Origin: Phycisphaerae bacterium
GTDB taxonomy: Bacteria; Planctomycetota; Phycisphaerae; UBA1845; Fen-1342
Assembly (NCBI GenBank): GCA_028277645.1
Contig: JANQFV010000015.1
Location: 177,298-241,297 of the forward strand
Reading direction: 5' to 3'
Length of the DNA: 64,000 nt
The position numbers and the translations under genes are program-made. Under the pieces are notes generated by a model that ran no database searches, was not told the DNA's origin, and worked only from the letters and a program-made list of their open reading frames with translations. Below, in pieces: positions 7,490 through 16,281 of this stretch; position 1 is the stretch's first letter; every line of letters starts with the position of its first letter.

Positions 7490-9397
7490 ATGAATCGCTG
7501 CCTCCGGTCCCCACTTCTGCTGTCGGCCTCCACAGTCTTCGCGATGTTCGTCCTGGCACTCGGCGGTTGCCCCCCACAGCCCGGGACAGGCGATCCCAAC
7601 GATCCGAATCAGGGATCGGGTGATCCGAACGAGCCCACGGGAACGACGTTCACGCTCGGCGACGCGGTGCGCGTATTGGGTATCACAGTCCCCACCGGCG
7701 GCGGCACGATCAAGATCGACGACACGAGCTCGCCGCTGCACGACATTGAGCTCACCGTACCCGACAGCGCGTACCCCGATGACCGCGAATTCGTGATCTC
7801 ATTCCAGCCGATCAACGACCACAACCTGGGCGACGACGTGCAGGTGCTGACCCCGCTGATCGTGGTGGAAAACGGCGGTGATGTGGCAGATGCGATTATG
7901 GAGATGAAGGTGCCGGTCGATGTGCCCGACGGGCATTTCGCGATGGCGTTCTTCTATAACGAAGAGACCGGTGAGCTCGAGGGCATCCCTGACATCGATC
8001 GCGACGACGAATCGATCACGATCATCACGCAGCACTTCAGCAAGATCTGCTTTGCATCGATGGCGATTGAGCTGCTGTTTGGCACGCTCGATACGGGCTT
8101 CGAAGTCGGCGTGGACAACTGGCCGTTCGCCAACCCGATCAGCTACCTCGACCCCGGAGGAACGTGCTCCGGAATGGCCGTGACGGCGATGTACTATTTC
8201 GAGGAACTGAAGGCGACCGAGGGGCCGCTGTGGGATCGCTACAACAACAATGGGCCGCCAGCCGCGGCCACATCGCTCGGTGAGGATGACGAGCACGCGC
8301 TCCAGCTCTGCTCGACGGTGCAGTGGTTCAGCGAGAACTTCCGCGGGCACGAATTCTGGTACTGGCTCGGGACGGGCGAGAACAAGGGCCAGCTCTGGAC
8401 GTTCTACAAGTTTGCGCTGGCGCTGCAACTGACCAAGAAACCGCAATACATCGGGATCTTCCCGGACGAAGGCGCCGGCCACGCGATGCTCGTGTACAAG
8501 AAGGTCGGCAGGAACAAGCTGTACATGGCCGATTCGAACTTCCCGAATGACGCTGACGCACACATCGTGTTCGACCTCGAAGCGGAGAAGATGGAGACCT
8601 ACACCTCGAAGAACAACGCGGTGACCGGCGATGTGCAGTTCACGAAGATGTTCTATCTGGGCAAGACGGCGCTGCTGGACTGGGCTGAGATCGGCGGTCT
8701 GTTCGCGAAGATGGGCACGGACGCGGTCGGCGCGGAGTTCCCGAGTTACACGATCAAGGTGGTTGAGAAAGGTGACGGCGGCAACGACGCGACCAGCACG
8801 CTCGGGGCAACCTACGCCGCCCAGACGAAAGTGCTCCAGTTCCGCGTTGATTGCGATTATGACTATCTGATCATGCCGTGCAACGGCAGCGAGACACAGC
8901 CGCTGCTGCCGATCGGCGACCCTGGACCGATGACCTACTTCCCCAGCGACGGCGAGAAGAAGCTTGGCCTGTGCATCTACGCGGAGCGCGAGGTGCCCGA
9001 CCCCGAGGATCCAAACAGCACCGTCGATGTCTGGGCCTGGGCCGGATTCCAGTGGACCACGATCACGTACACCGATCCGGCCGCGTGCGTATACGAAGGC
9101 AGTGGCCGGTGGCTGATGAAGTGGTACTACGACTGCGACGGCGAGCTCGACAGCGACGCGACCTGGATTCTGCACGAAGACGGGACCATCTCGCACTATT
9201 TCCTCGGACCAATCAGCGACTACTCGTGGAAGGTCGAAATCCGGAGCGGGAAACGCTATCTGGTGATTACGCCGAGTGAGGAGTTTGACTGGGTCGGTGA
9301 GTTGTCGGAGAACTGCCGCTCGGTGACGACCGGTTTCACCGAGCTCAAGCCGGGTTCGGATGCGAACCCAATCTGCTGGTCGGCGGAGCGTTACTAG
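7490..9397 (+). CDS. Lipoprotein with a papain-like Cys-His-Asp/Asn motif order
   Basis: The true start is ATG 7490 behind CAGGGAG, giving 635 residues with a lipoprotein signal (MNRCLRSPLLL... LALGGC, lipid Cys about residue 25). A low-complexity DPNDPN linker follows, then a beta-rich region. Around residue 220 the sequence PGGTCSGMAVTAMYYF looks like a thiol-protease nucleophile helix. Later GAGHAMLVYKK (about residue 330) and ADSNFPND supply the His and Asp/Asn in the order expected for papain-fold enzymes. The C-terminal third is all-beta with repeated Trp/Tyr. No named family is recognised. It could be a surface peptidase, transglutaminase-like or non-enzymatic protein. It stands alone; a hairpin at 9409-9436 overlaps its 3' junction. 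Confidence 0.75.
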   Translation: MNRCLRSPLLLSASTVFAMFVLALGGCPPQPGTGDPNDPNQGSGDPNEPTGTTFTLGDAVRVLGITVPTGGGTIKIDDTSSPLHDIELTVPDSAYPDDREFVISFQPINDHNLGDDVQVLTPLIVVENGGDVADAIMEMKVPVDVPDGHFAMAFFYNEETGELEGIPDIDRDDESITIITQHFSKICFASMAIELLFGTLDTGFEVGVDNWPFANPISYLDPGGTCSGMAVTAMYYFEELKATEGPLWDRYNNNGPPAAATSLGEDDEHALQLCSTVQWFSENFRGHEFWYWLGTGENKGQLWTFYKFALALQLTKKPQYIGIFPDEGAGHAMLVYKKVGRNKLYMADSNFPNDADAHIVFDLEAEKMETYTSKNNAVTGDVQFTKMFYLGKTALLDWAEIGGLFAKMGTDAVGAEFPSYTIKVVEKGDGGNDATSTLGATYAAQTKVLQFRVDCDYDYLIMPCNGSETQPLLPIGDPGPMTYFPSDGEKKLGLCIYAEREVPDPEDPNSTVDVWAWAGFQWTTITYTDPAACVYEGSGRWLMKWYYDCDGELDSDATWILHEDGTISHYFLGPISDYSWKVEIRSGKRYLVITPSEEFDWVGELSENCRSVTTGFTELKPGSDANPICWSAERY

Positions 9398-9417
9398 CTC
9401 GTCCGATGCGCCCGGCG

Positions 9418-10302
9418 TTACTTGCTGCGCCGGGCGACGACGCTGGCGACCTGCTCGATGTGCTCCGGGCCGCTGCCGCAGCAGCCGCCGATGATGTTGA
9501 CGTCGGCGTCCAGCAGCGTCGGGACCTTGGCTGCGAACTCGTCCGGTGTTTGGCGCCAGACGGCCCTGCCTTCGATGAGCTCGGGCATACCTGCGTTGGG
9601 TTTAACCCACAGTGGGCGCTCGGTTGCCGCTCGCAGCGCCACAACTGCCGGCAGGATCAAGTCGATGCCGCCGCCGCAGTTGGCGCCGATGATGTCCGCA
9701 CCGCCGTCGTCGAGCGCTGCGGCACATTCCTCTGCCTTCGCACCCATCATGGTTCGCGTGCGCTGCGGCCCGGAATCGAATGACATGCTCGCCACGATGG
9801 GTAACCCGGTGGCGTCCTTGGCAACCTTCAGTGCGAGCAGGATCTCGGCGACTTCGGAGAAGGTCTCGAGCACGATCAGATCGGCACCGCCCTCGGCGAG
9901 ACCTTTCGCCTGCTCTTCGAAGAGCGGCGTCAATTCGTCCTCCGTTGTCTCACGTACGGCAAGAATCTTACCGCTCGGACCGATCGAGCCGGCCACCAGC
10001 GCGCCGCCGCGGCCCACCGCCTCGCGAGCGAGCTCCGCGCCCCGTCGATTCACTTCGGCGACACTCTGTTCGACCTCGCGGCGTTCGAGCGTCCACCTGT
10101 TGGCGGCGAAGGTATTCGTCGTAATGAAACGCGCGCCGGCGTCGACGTAGGCCCGCCCCAGGTCGCGGACGACGTCCGGGTGGGTGAAGTTCGCCGTTTC
10201 CGCCATCGCGTCGGTCGGCACGCCGCGCATCTGCAGTTGCGTAGACCACCCTCCATCGGCAACGGCGACGACACCCTTGAACATTTCGGCGTTGATGGTC
10301 AT
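9418..10302 (-). CDS. Homocysteine S-methyltransferase family protein
   Basis: A TIM-barrel methyltransferase of the MetH N-domain/BHMT/MmuM family. The start ATG 10302 has an AAAGGA ribosome site; the frame is open further upstream but without support. The protein (294 residues) shows the family order: ADGGWSTQL, the ITTNTFAANR strand, SIGPSGK, LETFSEVAEI, and the two zinc-binding Cys segments GANCGGG (about residue 205) and GGCCGSGPEHI near the C-terminus. These Cys bind the zinc that activates the homocysteine thiol. The methyl donor cannot be read from sequence. It is probably in an operon with the isomerase gene 37 bases upstream. Confidence 0.9.
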   Translation of the reverse strand: MTINAEMFKGVVAVADGGWSTQLQMRGVPTDAMAETANFTHPDVVRDLGRAYVDAGARFITTNTFAANRWTLERREVEQSVAEVNRRGAELAREAVGRGGALVAGSIGPSGKILAVRETTEDELTPLFEEQAKGLAEGGADLIVLETFSEVAEILLALKVAKDATGLPIVASMSFDSGPQRTRTMMGAKAEECAAALDDGGADIIGANCGGGIDLILPAVVALRAATERPLWVKPNAGMPELIEGRAVWRQTPDEFAAKVPTLLDADVNIIGGCCGSGPEHIEQVASVVARRSK

Positions 10303-10339
10303 GGTGCTGGTTCCTTTCGCGCACCGCGGAAGCGCTGAA

Positions 10340-11152
10340 TTACACTGACAGCACACGGCGCATTCGTTCTCTTAGGTCGTCCGGATCGCCAGGGCCTTCG
10401 AATGTCAGCGCGCTGTCGTAACCTACATCGCGCAGCGCGTTCATGACGCCGGGCCAGTCCACGCTGCCCTCGCCCAGCGGGCAGAAGCCTTCGCGGCCCG
10501 GTCGGGCCAGGTCGTAGTCCTTGATGTGGACGCGCACGATGCGGCGACCGAGCTCGCGGATCCAGTCTTCGGGGTAGCCGTAGGTCAGGATGTTGCCCAC
10601 GTCAAAGTACCAACCAACGAACGGCGAGTTGACCTTATCGAGCAGGTCGGCGGCCTCCAGCGGCGATAGCAGGAAGCGATTCCACACGTTCTCGAGCGCG
10701 ATCGCCACGCCGCGGGATTCCGCCTCGAAGCGGAGTCCGTCCAGCGCTTCGATGGTGTGGTGCAGCGCGTCGCTGTACGACACTTGTGGCGCCGGGTCGC
10801 CGGCACGACCGACTACCGCCGGCACGACGAGAATGGCGCCGGCCTCGGCAGCCGCAGCCAGGTCGAGCAGCCGGAGCGTGCGGGTGCGGGCCTGTTCGCG
10901 CTCGGCAGGTGTGCGTGACGCATAGTTGCACTGCCAGAACGCCGCGCTGGCCAAGCTGGTCACGCGCAGGCTGGCATCGGCCGCCTGCTTGCCAAACGCG
11001 GCGAACGCGTCCGGAGCGGTGTCAAAGGTCAGCGGTCCCTCCGTCCCGACAACCAGCTCGATACCTGAGAACCCCGCCTCAGCAACGGCGCGGATCTGAT
11101 CGGACGGCATTAGCTCGTCCGGCAGTGCCCATACGTTCAAGGCGACGTACAT
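10340..11152 (-). CDS. Sugar phosphate isomerase/epimerase (xylose isomerase-like TIM barrel)
   Basis: The start ATG 11152 follows GAGGTTGGGT and gives 270 residues; the longer upstream frame has low-quality sequence. It begins MYVALNVWALPDELMPSDQ and shows the AP-endonuclease-2/xylose-isomerase barrel pattern: FSGIELVV near the start, metal-ligand Glu in IALENVWNRF, YFDVGNIL with Asp, VRVHIKDYD with His and Asp, and a final Glu in LTFEGPG. These residues usually bind a divalent metal for isomerisation or epimerisation. The substrate is unknown. It is divergent from pdaD and followed by the homocysteine methyltransferase on the same strand. Confidence 0.85.
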   Translation of the reverse strand: MYVALNVWALPDELMPSDQIRAVAEAGFSGIELVVGTEGPLTFDTAPDAFAAFGKQAADASLRVTSLASAAFWQCNYASRTPAEREQARTRTLRLLDLAAAAEAGAILVVPAVVGRAGDPAPQVSYSDALHHTIEALDGLRFEAESRGVAIALENVWNRFLLSPLEAADLLDKVNSPFVGWYFDVGNILTYGYPEDWIRELGRRIVRVHIKDYDLARPGREGFCPLGEGSVDWPGVMNALRDVGYDSALTFEGPGDPDDLRERMRRVLSV

Positions 11153-11429
11153 ACCCAACCTCGCCTGTACGAGAATACAGCGAACAGCAACAACGTCGTT
11201 GGGATTATGCCCCCTGCACCGCGCAGCGGACAAGGCCGAGCTCCCATTTGGGATCGGCCTGTCCGTCGTGTGCTCCTTTCGATCCTTCCGGATCGCACCG
11301 TGTTTCCACGGCACCCTTTTTGGTACGAGGCGGCTTGCGGACCGCCGCGTGGCTCCACGTGAAGTCTTCAATACCCGGGCACTGTTTCCAAGCGGCGTCC
11401 ACTTCCGCAGGCGGAATTTGGCAGGAATG

Positions 11430-11457
11430 TTGTGGCGAGGGGCGGGGTCGCTATAAT
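11430..11457 (+). promoter_or_regulatory. Candidate sigma-70 promoter for pdaD-speB; the rest of the 11153-11567 gap is empty
   Basis: In the 415-base divergent gap, TTGTGG (11430-11435) and a perfect TATAAT (11452-11457) lie 16 bases apart, about 105 bases before pdaD. The -10 box sits inside a GC-rich inverted repeat (GCGAGGGGCG...CGCCCCTTCGC). The pdaD start is set by GGAGG six bases before ATG 11568. I see no ORF or RNA gene in the remainder of the gap. Confidence 0.5.
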
Positions 11458-11567
11458 TTCGCCCCTTCGCGTCATCTGAGCCAGCGCGGTGCCCGGTCAG
11501 GCAGTCCGGACTCCGGACCTTCTGGCGGACGTCTGATATCTGTCACCCACGGAACTGGAGGGTGCCC

Positions 11568-12125
11568 ATGAACGCGATGGTGCCATCACACGTGTTCTTC
11601 ACCCGCGGCGTCGGCAAGCACAAAAACAACCTGGAATCGTTCGAAGGGGCGCTGCGCAGTGCGGGCATCGCGCAAGCCAACCTGGTGAAGGTGTCGAGTA
11701 TCTTCCCCGCCGGCTGCAAGATCGTGCCGCGCAAGAGCGGGCTGTCGAAGCTCGTCCCCGGGCAGATTACCTATTGTGTGCTGGCCGAATCGCGGACGAA
11801 CGAGCCGAACCGCCTCGTATCCGCCGGCATCGGCCTGGCGGTCCCGGCCAAAGGCGAGCAGTTCGGGTACATCTCGGAGCATCACGGCTTCGGGATGAAG
11901 GAGCGCAAGCTCGCCGACTACGTCGAGGACATGGCGGCCAGCATGTTGGCGTCTACACTGGGCATCGACTTCGATCCGTACAGCGACTACGACGAGCGGC
12001 GCGAGGTGTACAAGATGTCCGGGCAGATCGTGAACACGCGGGCCGTCGTGCAGACGGCCGAAGGCGACAAGAACGGCCAGTGGACCAGCGTCGTCGCCGC
12101 CGCGATATTTCTGTTCGACAAGTAA
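11568..12125 (+). CDS. pdaD: Pyruvoyl-dependent arginine decarboxylase
   Basis: Converts arginine to agmatine, using a pyruvoyl group made by self-cleavage. The 185-residue protein has the family core FFTRGVGKHKNNLESFEGAL and the processing site KVSSIFPAGCKIVP. Cleavage is expected between Ser43 and Ser44, the latter becoming the pyruvoyl group. Later VLAESRTNEP, GYISEHHGFGM and the beta strand near the C-terminus also match. GGAGG lies just before ATG 11568; the GTG at 11562 would overlap the ribosome site. It is followed 48 bases later by an agmatinase gene, giving a complete arginine-agmatine-putrescine route. Confidence 0.95.
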   Translation: MNAMVPSHVFFTRGVGKHKNNLESFEGALRSAGIAQANLVKVSSIFPAGCKIVPRKSGLSKLVPGQITYCVLAESRTNEPNRLVSAGIGLAVPAKGEQFGYISEHHGFGMKERKLADYVEDMAASMLASTLGIDFDPYSDYDERREVYKMSGQIVNTRAVVQTAEGDKNGQWTSVVAAAIFLFDK

Positions 12126-12173
12126 CGCACGCGGGCGTCCGATCGAACCGCGCGCAACAAGTCGGAGCGTCAA

Positions 12174-13040
12174 GTGGCCACCGTGCCGGACAACTTCCTC
12201 GGACTGCCGGCTAAGCTCGCGGATTACGCTACCGCCCGTTTCGCGGTCCTGCCCATCCCCTACGACGCGACCACCAGCTACAACGCGGGCACACGAAACG
12301 GTCCGCGGGCGATCATCACCGCGTCACAGCAGGTCGAAACGTACGACGAGACGCTCGGCCGTGACGCGACCTCCGCCGGCATCGCGACGCTCGATCCAAT
12401 CGAGCCCGATGCGCGCGGGGCGGAACAGATGCACGAGCGGATTCACAAGGCTGCCCGAAGTGTCATCCGCGACGGCAAGTTCCTCATCGGGCTCGGCGGC
12501 GAGCATGGCGTCACGTCGGCTCTCGTACGCGCCGTCCGATCGAAGCACAAGAAGTTAAGTGTCCTCCAGATCGACGCCCACGCGGACCTACGCGACACGT
12601 ACCATGGCTCGCCGTTCAGCCACGCGTGCGTTATGCGGCGAATCCACGATATGGGTGTGCCGGCAGTAACGGTCGGTATTCGAAACTACTCCGCCGAAGA
12701 GGCCCGCTTCATCCGCAAACACGACAAGCCGATCTACTCCGCCCGGCATTGCCGCGACTCGGCTGACTGGGTTGGTGAGGTCGTCGGTACATTGACCGAT
12801 GAGGTCTACGTCACCATCGACATCGACAGCTTCGACCCAGCCTACGCCCCCGGCACCGGTACACCCGAACCCGGTGGGCTGGACTGGTATCAGGTGACGG
12901 ATCTGCTGGCGGCGGTCGCCCGCTCGCGGACGATTGTCGCGGCAGACTGTGTCGAAGTCCGGCCGTTGCCGGATTCGCCGGTAACAGAGTTCCTCGCCGC
13001 CAAGCTGATCTACCGACTGATCGGGCTGGCGACCGGGTGA
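12174..13040 (+). CDS. speB: Agmatinase (ureohydrolase family)
   Basis: Hydrolyses agmatine to putrescine and urea with two Mn ions. The metal ligands are all visible: His in GGEHGVT (about 111), DAHADLRD (134-138), and DIDSFDPAYAPGTGTPEPGG (Asp217 and Asp219 region). Length 288 is normal. The start is GTG 12174 behind GGAGCG. It pairs with pdaD directly upstream, so the two probably form a putrescine operon. Arginase and other ureohydrolases share these motifs; the neighbour makes agmatinase by far the likeliest. Confidence 0.93.
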   Translation: MATVPDNFLGLPAKLADYATARFAVLPIPYDATTSYNAGTRNGPRAIITASQQVETYDETLGRDATSAGIATLDPIEPDARGAEQMHERIHKAARSVIRDGKFLIGLGGEHGVTSALVRAVRSKHKKLSVLQIDAHADLRDTYHGSPFSHACVMRRIHDMGVPAVTVGIRNYSAEEARFIRKHDKPIYSARHCRDSADWVGEVVGTLTDEVYVTIDIDSFDPAYAPGTGTPEPGGLDWYQVTDLLAAVARSRTIVAADCVEVRPLPDSPVTEFLAAKLIYRLIGLATG

Positions 13041-13047
13041 ATCGTGC

Positions 13048-13104
13048 CACTGCTCTCGAGCAGTGCTCTGCCTCCGCGCGGGGAACCACTGCTCAAGAGC
13101 AGTG
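13048..13104. repeat. Two copies of a short palindrome (CACTGCTC-NN-GAGCAGTG)
   Basis: CACTGCTC and GAGCAGTG arms separated by two bases occur at 13048-13065 (centre TC) and 13087-13104 (centre AA), between speB and the next gene. A third copy is at 21364-21381. Each could fold as an 8-bp hairpin or bind a dimeric protein. There is no T-run, so a terminator role is not shown. Confidence 0.75.
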
Positions 13105-13171
13105 ACACGACTGGGAACGAATCCCGTGCCGGAATCTTGCTCACGTCGAACGGCTGCCATAGCTTGCCCGC

Positions 13172-14635
13172 ATGTCACGCCGAAAGAAGAAGCCCCAACG
13201 CCAGTCAGCCGTACCGTCGGCCATCACTGCGCGGGCTTCGGCAGCAAACCGTCAATGGCCCTGGGCGGTGGTCGTGCTGCTGTTGACGTGTGGGTTGACG
13301 GCCATCGCATGGGGGCAGGCGCGTTCACTGTGGCGTGAGCTTCCGAGCCCGAGCCTAGCGGACTTCGATTGGCAGGCGCTGCGGGACGCACGCTCGGGAT
13401 TGAAAGGTCCGGCGCAGGAAGGCTGGGTACTGGTGATCCTGAGCGATCACCTGACGCGTGCCCTGCACGAGCCGGACCGGATCCCCGACCTGCTCAACGA
13501 CGCACGGGCCGGCCTGACGCGGTTGCGCAGCTCGCAGCTTGGCCGCCTGCAGATGGCCGCGCTGGTCATGCTGCAACTCGAGCGCGGCGAGGAACCGGTC
13601 GATACCTGGTGGTCGCACATCGCACCTTATCTGACCGGTCTGGATGCAGCATCTTTTGCACACCGGCAGGCCGCGTTTCTGGAAGCGGAGATCGAGAACT
13701 ACGAGCGGCTCGGGCTTTCGGGCGGGACGGCACGCTCGCTGGCGATTCACGGTATGGGCGGCGCACACGCACCGTTTCTCCAGTTCTTCAGCACGCACAT
13801 CTTGAACGTTGCCGCAGCGCTGGACTCGGCCGGCGACGCGAGTTCAGCCACCTACTGTCGAAGATTGCTGGCACGCCTGCTGCGGGAGTGGGTTCTGGAG
13901 GACGGCGCAGCCAGCACGCGAATGCTGGCAACCGCGCTCCTCGTCGACAACGCCAAAACACTGGCCGTCCCGGATCGTCTTGTCGGTGAGGCGCGGGCAT
14001 GGCGGGTCGCGTATCGCACCGACGCCAAGCGCATACCGGGCCCGCCCAGCCTGTTGCGCTTCGGCGAGCATCTGACGCCGGGGCACGCGCTGGCGCCGGC
14101 GCTCATGCAGCGTCTCGCCCTGCTCGGCTGGTGTGGGGGCGGCCTGCTCGGTGCAGTCCTACTCGCGCTGGGAACAACTGCATTCTGCCTTAAACCCGCT
14201 GCAACATCGGAGTCGTTCCAGCTGCGCGCCGCGATCACCCTGGCACCGACTTTGGCGATCGTGGTCGCTGGAATTACCGTCATCGCAATGAGCCCCGACT
14301 GGGTACACGATGACTTGCGGCGTGCGGACGCCGACGATCTCGGCCAGCCAACTGTGCCGTATGTCGGCGGCGTGATCGGAGCAGTCTGCGTACTTGCGAT
14401 CAGCGGCGCGGGCACGCTCCTGGCGCGGTGCTCGGCCTTGAGGACGATCTGCTGGGGCGCACTCAGTTCTTGGCTGGCACTGGCAGTCGTATGCCTGGCG
14501 CTGGTGATTAGCAGCCACGCGCAGTGGCGCCGGTACGACCGGGCGCTCGCCGAACCGGCGAGTACGCACCTGAAACGATTAGCAGATGATCACGCGCCGC
14601 ACCTGCTTGAAGACCTGCGGGCGTGGCAGCCATAA
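13172..14635 (+). CDS. Hypothetical multi-pass membrane protein (487 aa)
   Basis: No family is recognised. A basic N-terminus (MSRRKKKPQR) precedes a membrane segment at about residues 29-48 (WAVVVLLLTCGLTAIAWG). A ~260-residue helical soluble part rich in Leu and Ala follows, then four more hydrophobic segments near residues 317-340, 352-372, 391-412 and 427-447. The large loop is probably outside the cytoplasm by the positive-inside rule, and looks like helical repeat structure. The start ATG 13172 has no strong ribosome site. It follows the palindrome pair and precedes tryptophanase by 80 bases on the same strand. Confidence 0.7.
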   Translation: MSRRKKKPQRQSAVPSAITARASAANRQWPWAVVVLLLTCGLTAIAWGQARSLWRELPSPSLADFDWQALRDARSGLKGPAQEGWVLVILSDHLTRALHEPDRIPDLLNDARAGLTRLRSSQLGRLQMAALVMLQLERGEEPVDTWWSHIAPYLTGLDAASFAHRQAAFLEAEIENYERLGLSGGTARSLAIHGMGGAHAPFLQFFSTHILNVAAALDSAGDASSATYCRRLLARLLREWVLEDGAASTRMLATALLVDNAKTLAVPDRLVGEARAWRVAYRTDAKRIPGPPSLLRFGEHLTPGHALAPALMQRLALLGWCGGGLLGAVLLALGTTAFCLKPAATSESFQLRAAITLAPTLAIVVAGITVIAMSPDWVHDDLRRADADDLGQPTVPYVGGVIGAVCVLAISGAGTLLARCSALRTICWGALSSWLALAVVCLALVISSHAQWRRYDRALAEPASTHLKRLADDHAPHLLEDLRAWQP

Positions 14636-14716
14636 TACGCCGTATATCCGACCTCGACGTCCGACAAGGGGGCGGACGTCACCGAAACAGCACGCGACGC
14701 GCGAGGAAGTCCGTCC

Positions 14717-16069
14717 ATGAACACGATCATCGAACCGTTTCGCATCAAGGTTGTCGAGCCCATTCGCATGACAACGCCGGAGCAGCGCGAGTCGATTCTC
14801 GCCGCTGCCGGCTACAACGTGTTCCTGGTGCGGGCCGAGGACGTACTGATCGATCTGCTGACGGATTCCGGCACGGGGGCGATGTCGAGTTTGCAGTGGG
14901 CGGGCGTGATGCGCGGCGACGAATCGTACGCTGGCGCTAAGTCGTGGTACGAACTGCAGGACCGTGTCCAGGAGATTACCGGTTTCGCCCACATTCTGCC
15001 GACGCACCAGGGGCGCGCGTCCGAGCGCATCTTGTTCGAGCTGCTGGGTGGCGAAGGCAAGGTCGTGCCGAACAACAACCACTTCGACACGACGCGGGCC
15101 AACATCGAGCACACCGGCGCCAAAGCCGTCGATCTGGTCATCGATGAGGGCAAGGATCCGAAGACACGGCACCCGTTCAAGGGCAACCTCGACCCGGCAA
15201 AGCTCGAAGCGCTCATCAGCGAGATCGGGGCCGACAAGATCCCGGTCGTGATGGTCACGGTGACGAACAACTCCGGCGGCGGGCAACCCGTGAGCCTGGA
15301 AAACCTGCACGCGATCCGGGACATCTGTAACAAACATGAGCTGCCGCTGTTTCTCGACGCCTGCCGCTTCGCGGAGAACGCGTGGTTCATCAAGCAGCGC
15401 GAGCCGGGCCAGCAGGATCGCTCGGTACGTGAGATCGTCCGGCAGATGTTCGACCTAGCCGATGGAGCAACGATCAGCGCCAAGAAGGACGGTCTGGTCA
15501 ACATCGGCGGCCTACTGTTGCTGCGCAGTCCGGAGCTGGTTCGCCAAGCGGATGAGCTGTTGATTCTGACCGAGGGGTTCGTGACGTATGGCGGGCTCGC
15601 GGGGCGCGATCTGGAGGCGATGGCGCAGGGCTTCGACGAGATCACCGACGCGGACTATCTGCAATATCGCGTTCGCAGCACGGAGTACCTGGGCGAGAAG
15701 CTGCTCACGGCCGGCGTGCAGATTGTCGAGCCGCCGGGCGGACATGCGATCTACATCGACGCGAAGCACTTCTGCCCGCACATTCCGCCCCGGCATTTCC
15801 CAGGTCAGGCGCTGGTGTGCGGCATGTATCGACACGCCGGCATTCGGGCGGTCGAGATCGGCAGTGTGATGTTCGGCAAAGAGAAGGCGCCGCCAATGGA
15901 GCTCGTGCGCCTGGCGATCCCGCGGCGGGTGTATACGCAAAGCCACATCGACTACGTCATCGAGGCCATCAGCGAGTTGTTTGAGCAGCGTGACCAGCTC
16001 CGGGGACTGGAGATTGTGTCGGAGCCGCCATCGCTGCGGCATTTCACAGCGCGCTTCCGCGAGCTGTAG
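14717..16069 (+). CDS. tnaA: Tryptophanase
   Basis: PLP enzyme that splits L-tryptophan to indole, pyruvate and ammonia. The 450-residue protein has the beta-eliminating lyase signature: PTHQGRASERILF, PNNNHFDTTRANIEHTGA, and the PLP-lysine segment ISAKKDG (likely Lys257). Tyrosine phenol-lyase is nearly identical overall, but the C-terminus here reads LRHFTARF with His442, as in tryptophanase, where the phenol-lyase has Phe. The upstream GIRAVEIGS also matches tryptophanase. The start ATG 14717 follows GAGGAAG. No Trp-containing leader peptide and no tryptophan transporter are adjacent, so regulation differs from the enterobacterial tnaCAB operon. Confidence 0.9.
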   Translation: MNTIIEPFRIKVVEPIRMTTPEQRESILAAAGYNVFLVRAEDVLIDLLTDSGTGAMSSLQWAGVMRGDESYAGAKSWYELQDRVQEITGFAHILPTHQGRASERILFELLGGEGKVVPNNNHFDTTRANIEHTGAKAVDLVIDEGKDPKTRHPFKGNLDPAKLEALISEIGADKIPVVMVTVTNNSGGGQPVSLENLHAIRDICNKHELPLFLDACRFAENAWFIKQREPGQQDRSVREIVRQMFDLADGATISAKKDGLVNIGGLLLLRSPELVRQADELLILTEGFVTYGGLAGRDLEAMAQGFDEITDADYLQYRVRSTEYLGEKLLTAGVQIVEPPGGHAIYIDAKHFCPHIPPRHFPGQALVCGMYRHAGIRAVEIGSVMFGKEKAPPMELVRLAIPRRVYTQSHIDYVIEAISELFEQRDQLRGLEIVSEPPSLRHFTARFREL

Positions 16070-16180
16070 GGATCGAGGGAGCTAGGGATCGAGGATGGGA
16101 GCGGTGAGTTCGCCCTCGCTGGCGCTTCGGGCTCTGATTCTCGATCCTTTGATCCCTCGATCTCTTGATCCCTTTCTGTT
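16070..16180. repeat. Low-complexity GGGATCGAGG repeats with inverted partner
   Basis: After the tryptophanase stop, repeated AGGGATCGAGG words (16070-16096) are mirrored by TCGATCC/TTGATCCC words at 16138-16174, giving an imperfect inverted repeat. Between them is CCCTCGCTGGCGCTTCGGGCTC, a word I associate loosely with intergenic repeats of planctomycete genomes (memory only). There is no ORF. Confidence 0.5.
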
Positions 16181-16281
16181 GGATGCTACGCTAGACGATC
16201 CGGATGACCGCCGGCCGAACAGTGGGGCGGGCGGCGGTGACAGGATATCGCCCCACCAATCCCCATGCGCGAGTAAGACCC

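Noticed and set aside
7799..9196. 465-codon antisense frame under the papain-like lipoprotein
   Set aside because: Codon-bias shadow; low-complexity His/Arg/Val composition.
9409..9436. Intrinsic terminator between the papain-like lipoprotein and the methyltransferase
   Set aside because: A 9-bp stem exists (CGCCCGGCG/CGCCGGGCG) but it overlaps the methyltransferase stop and has no T-run on either side.
14717..16069. Tyrosine phenol-lyase
   Set aside because: C-terminal LRHFT has His where phenol-lyase has Phe, and GIRAVEIGS matches tryptophanase.
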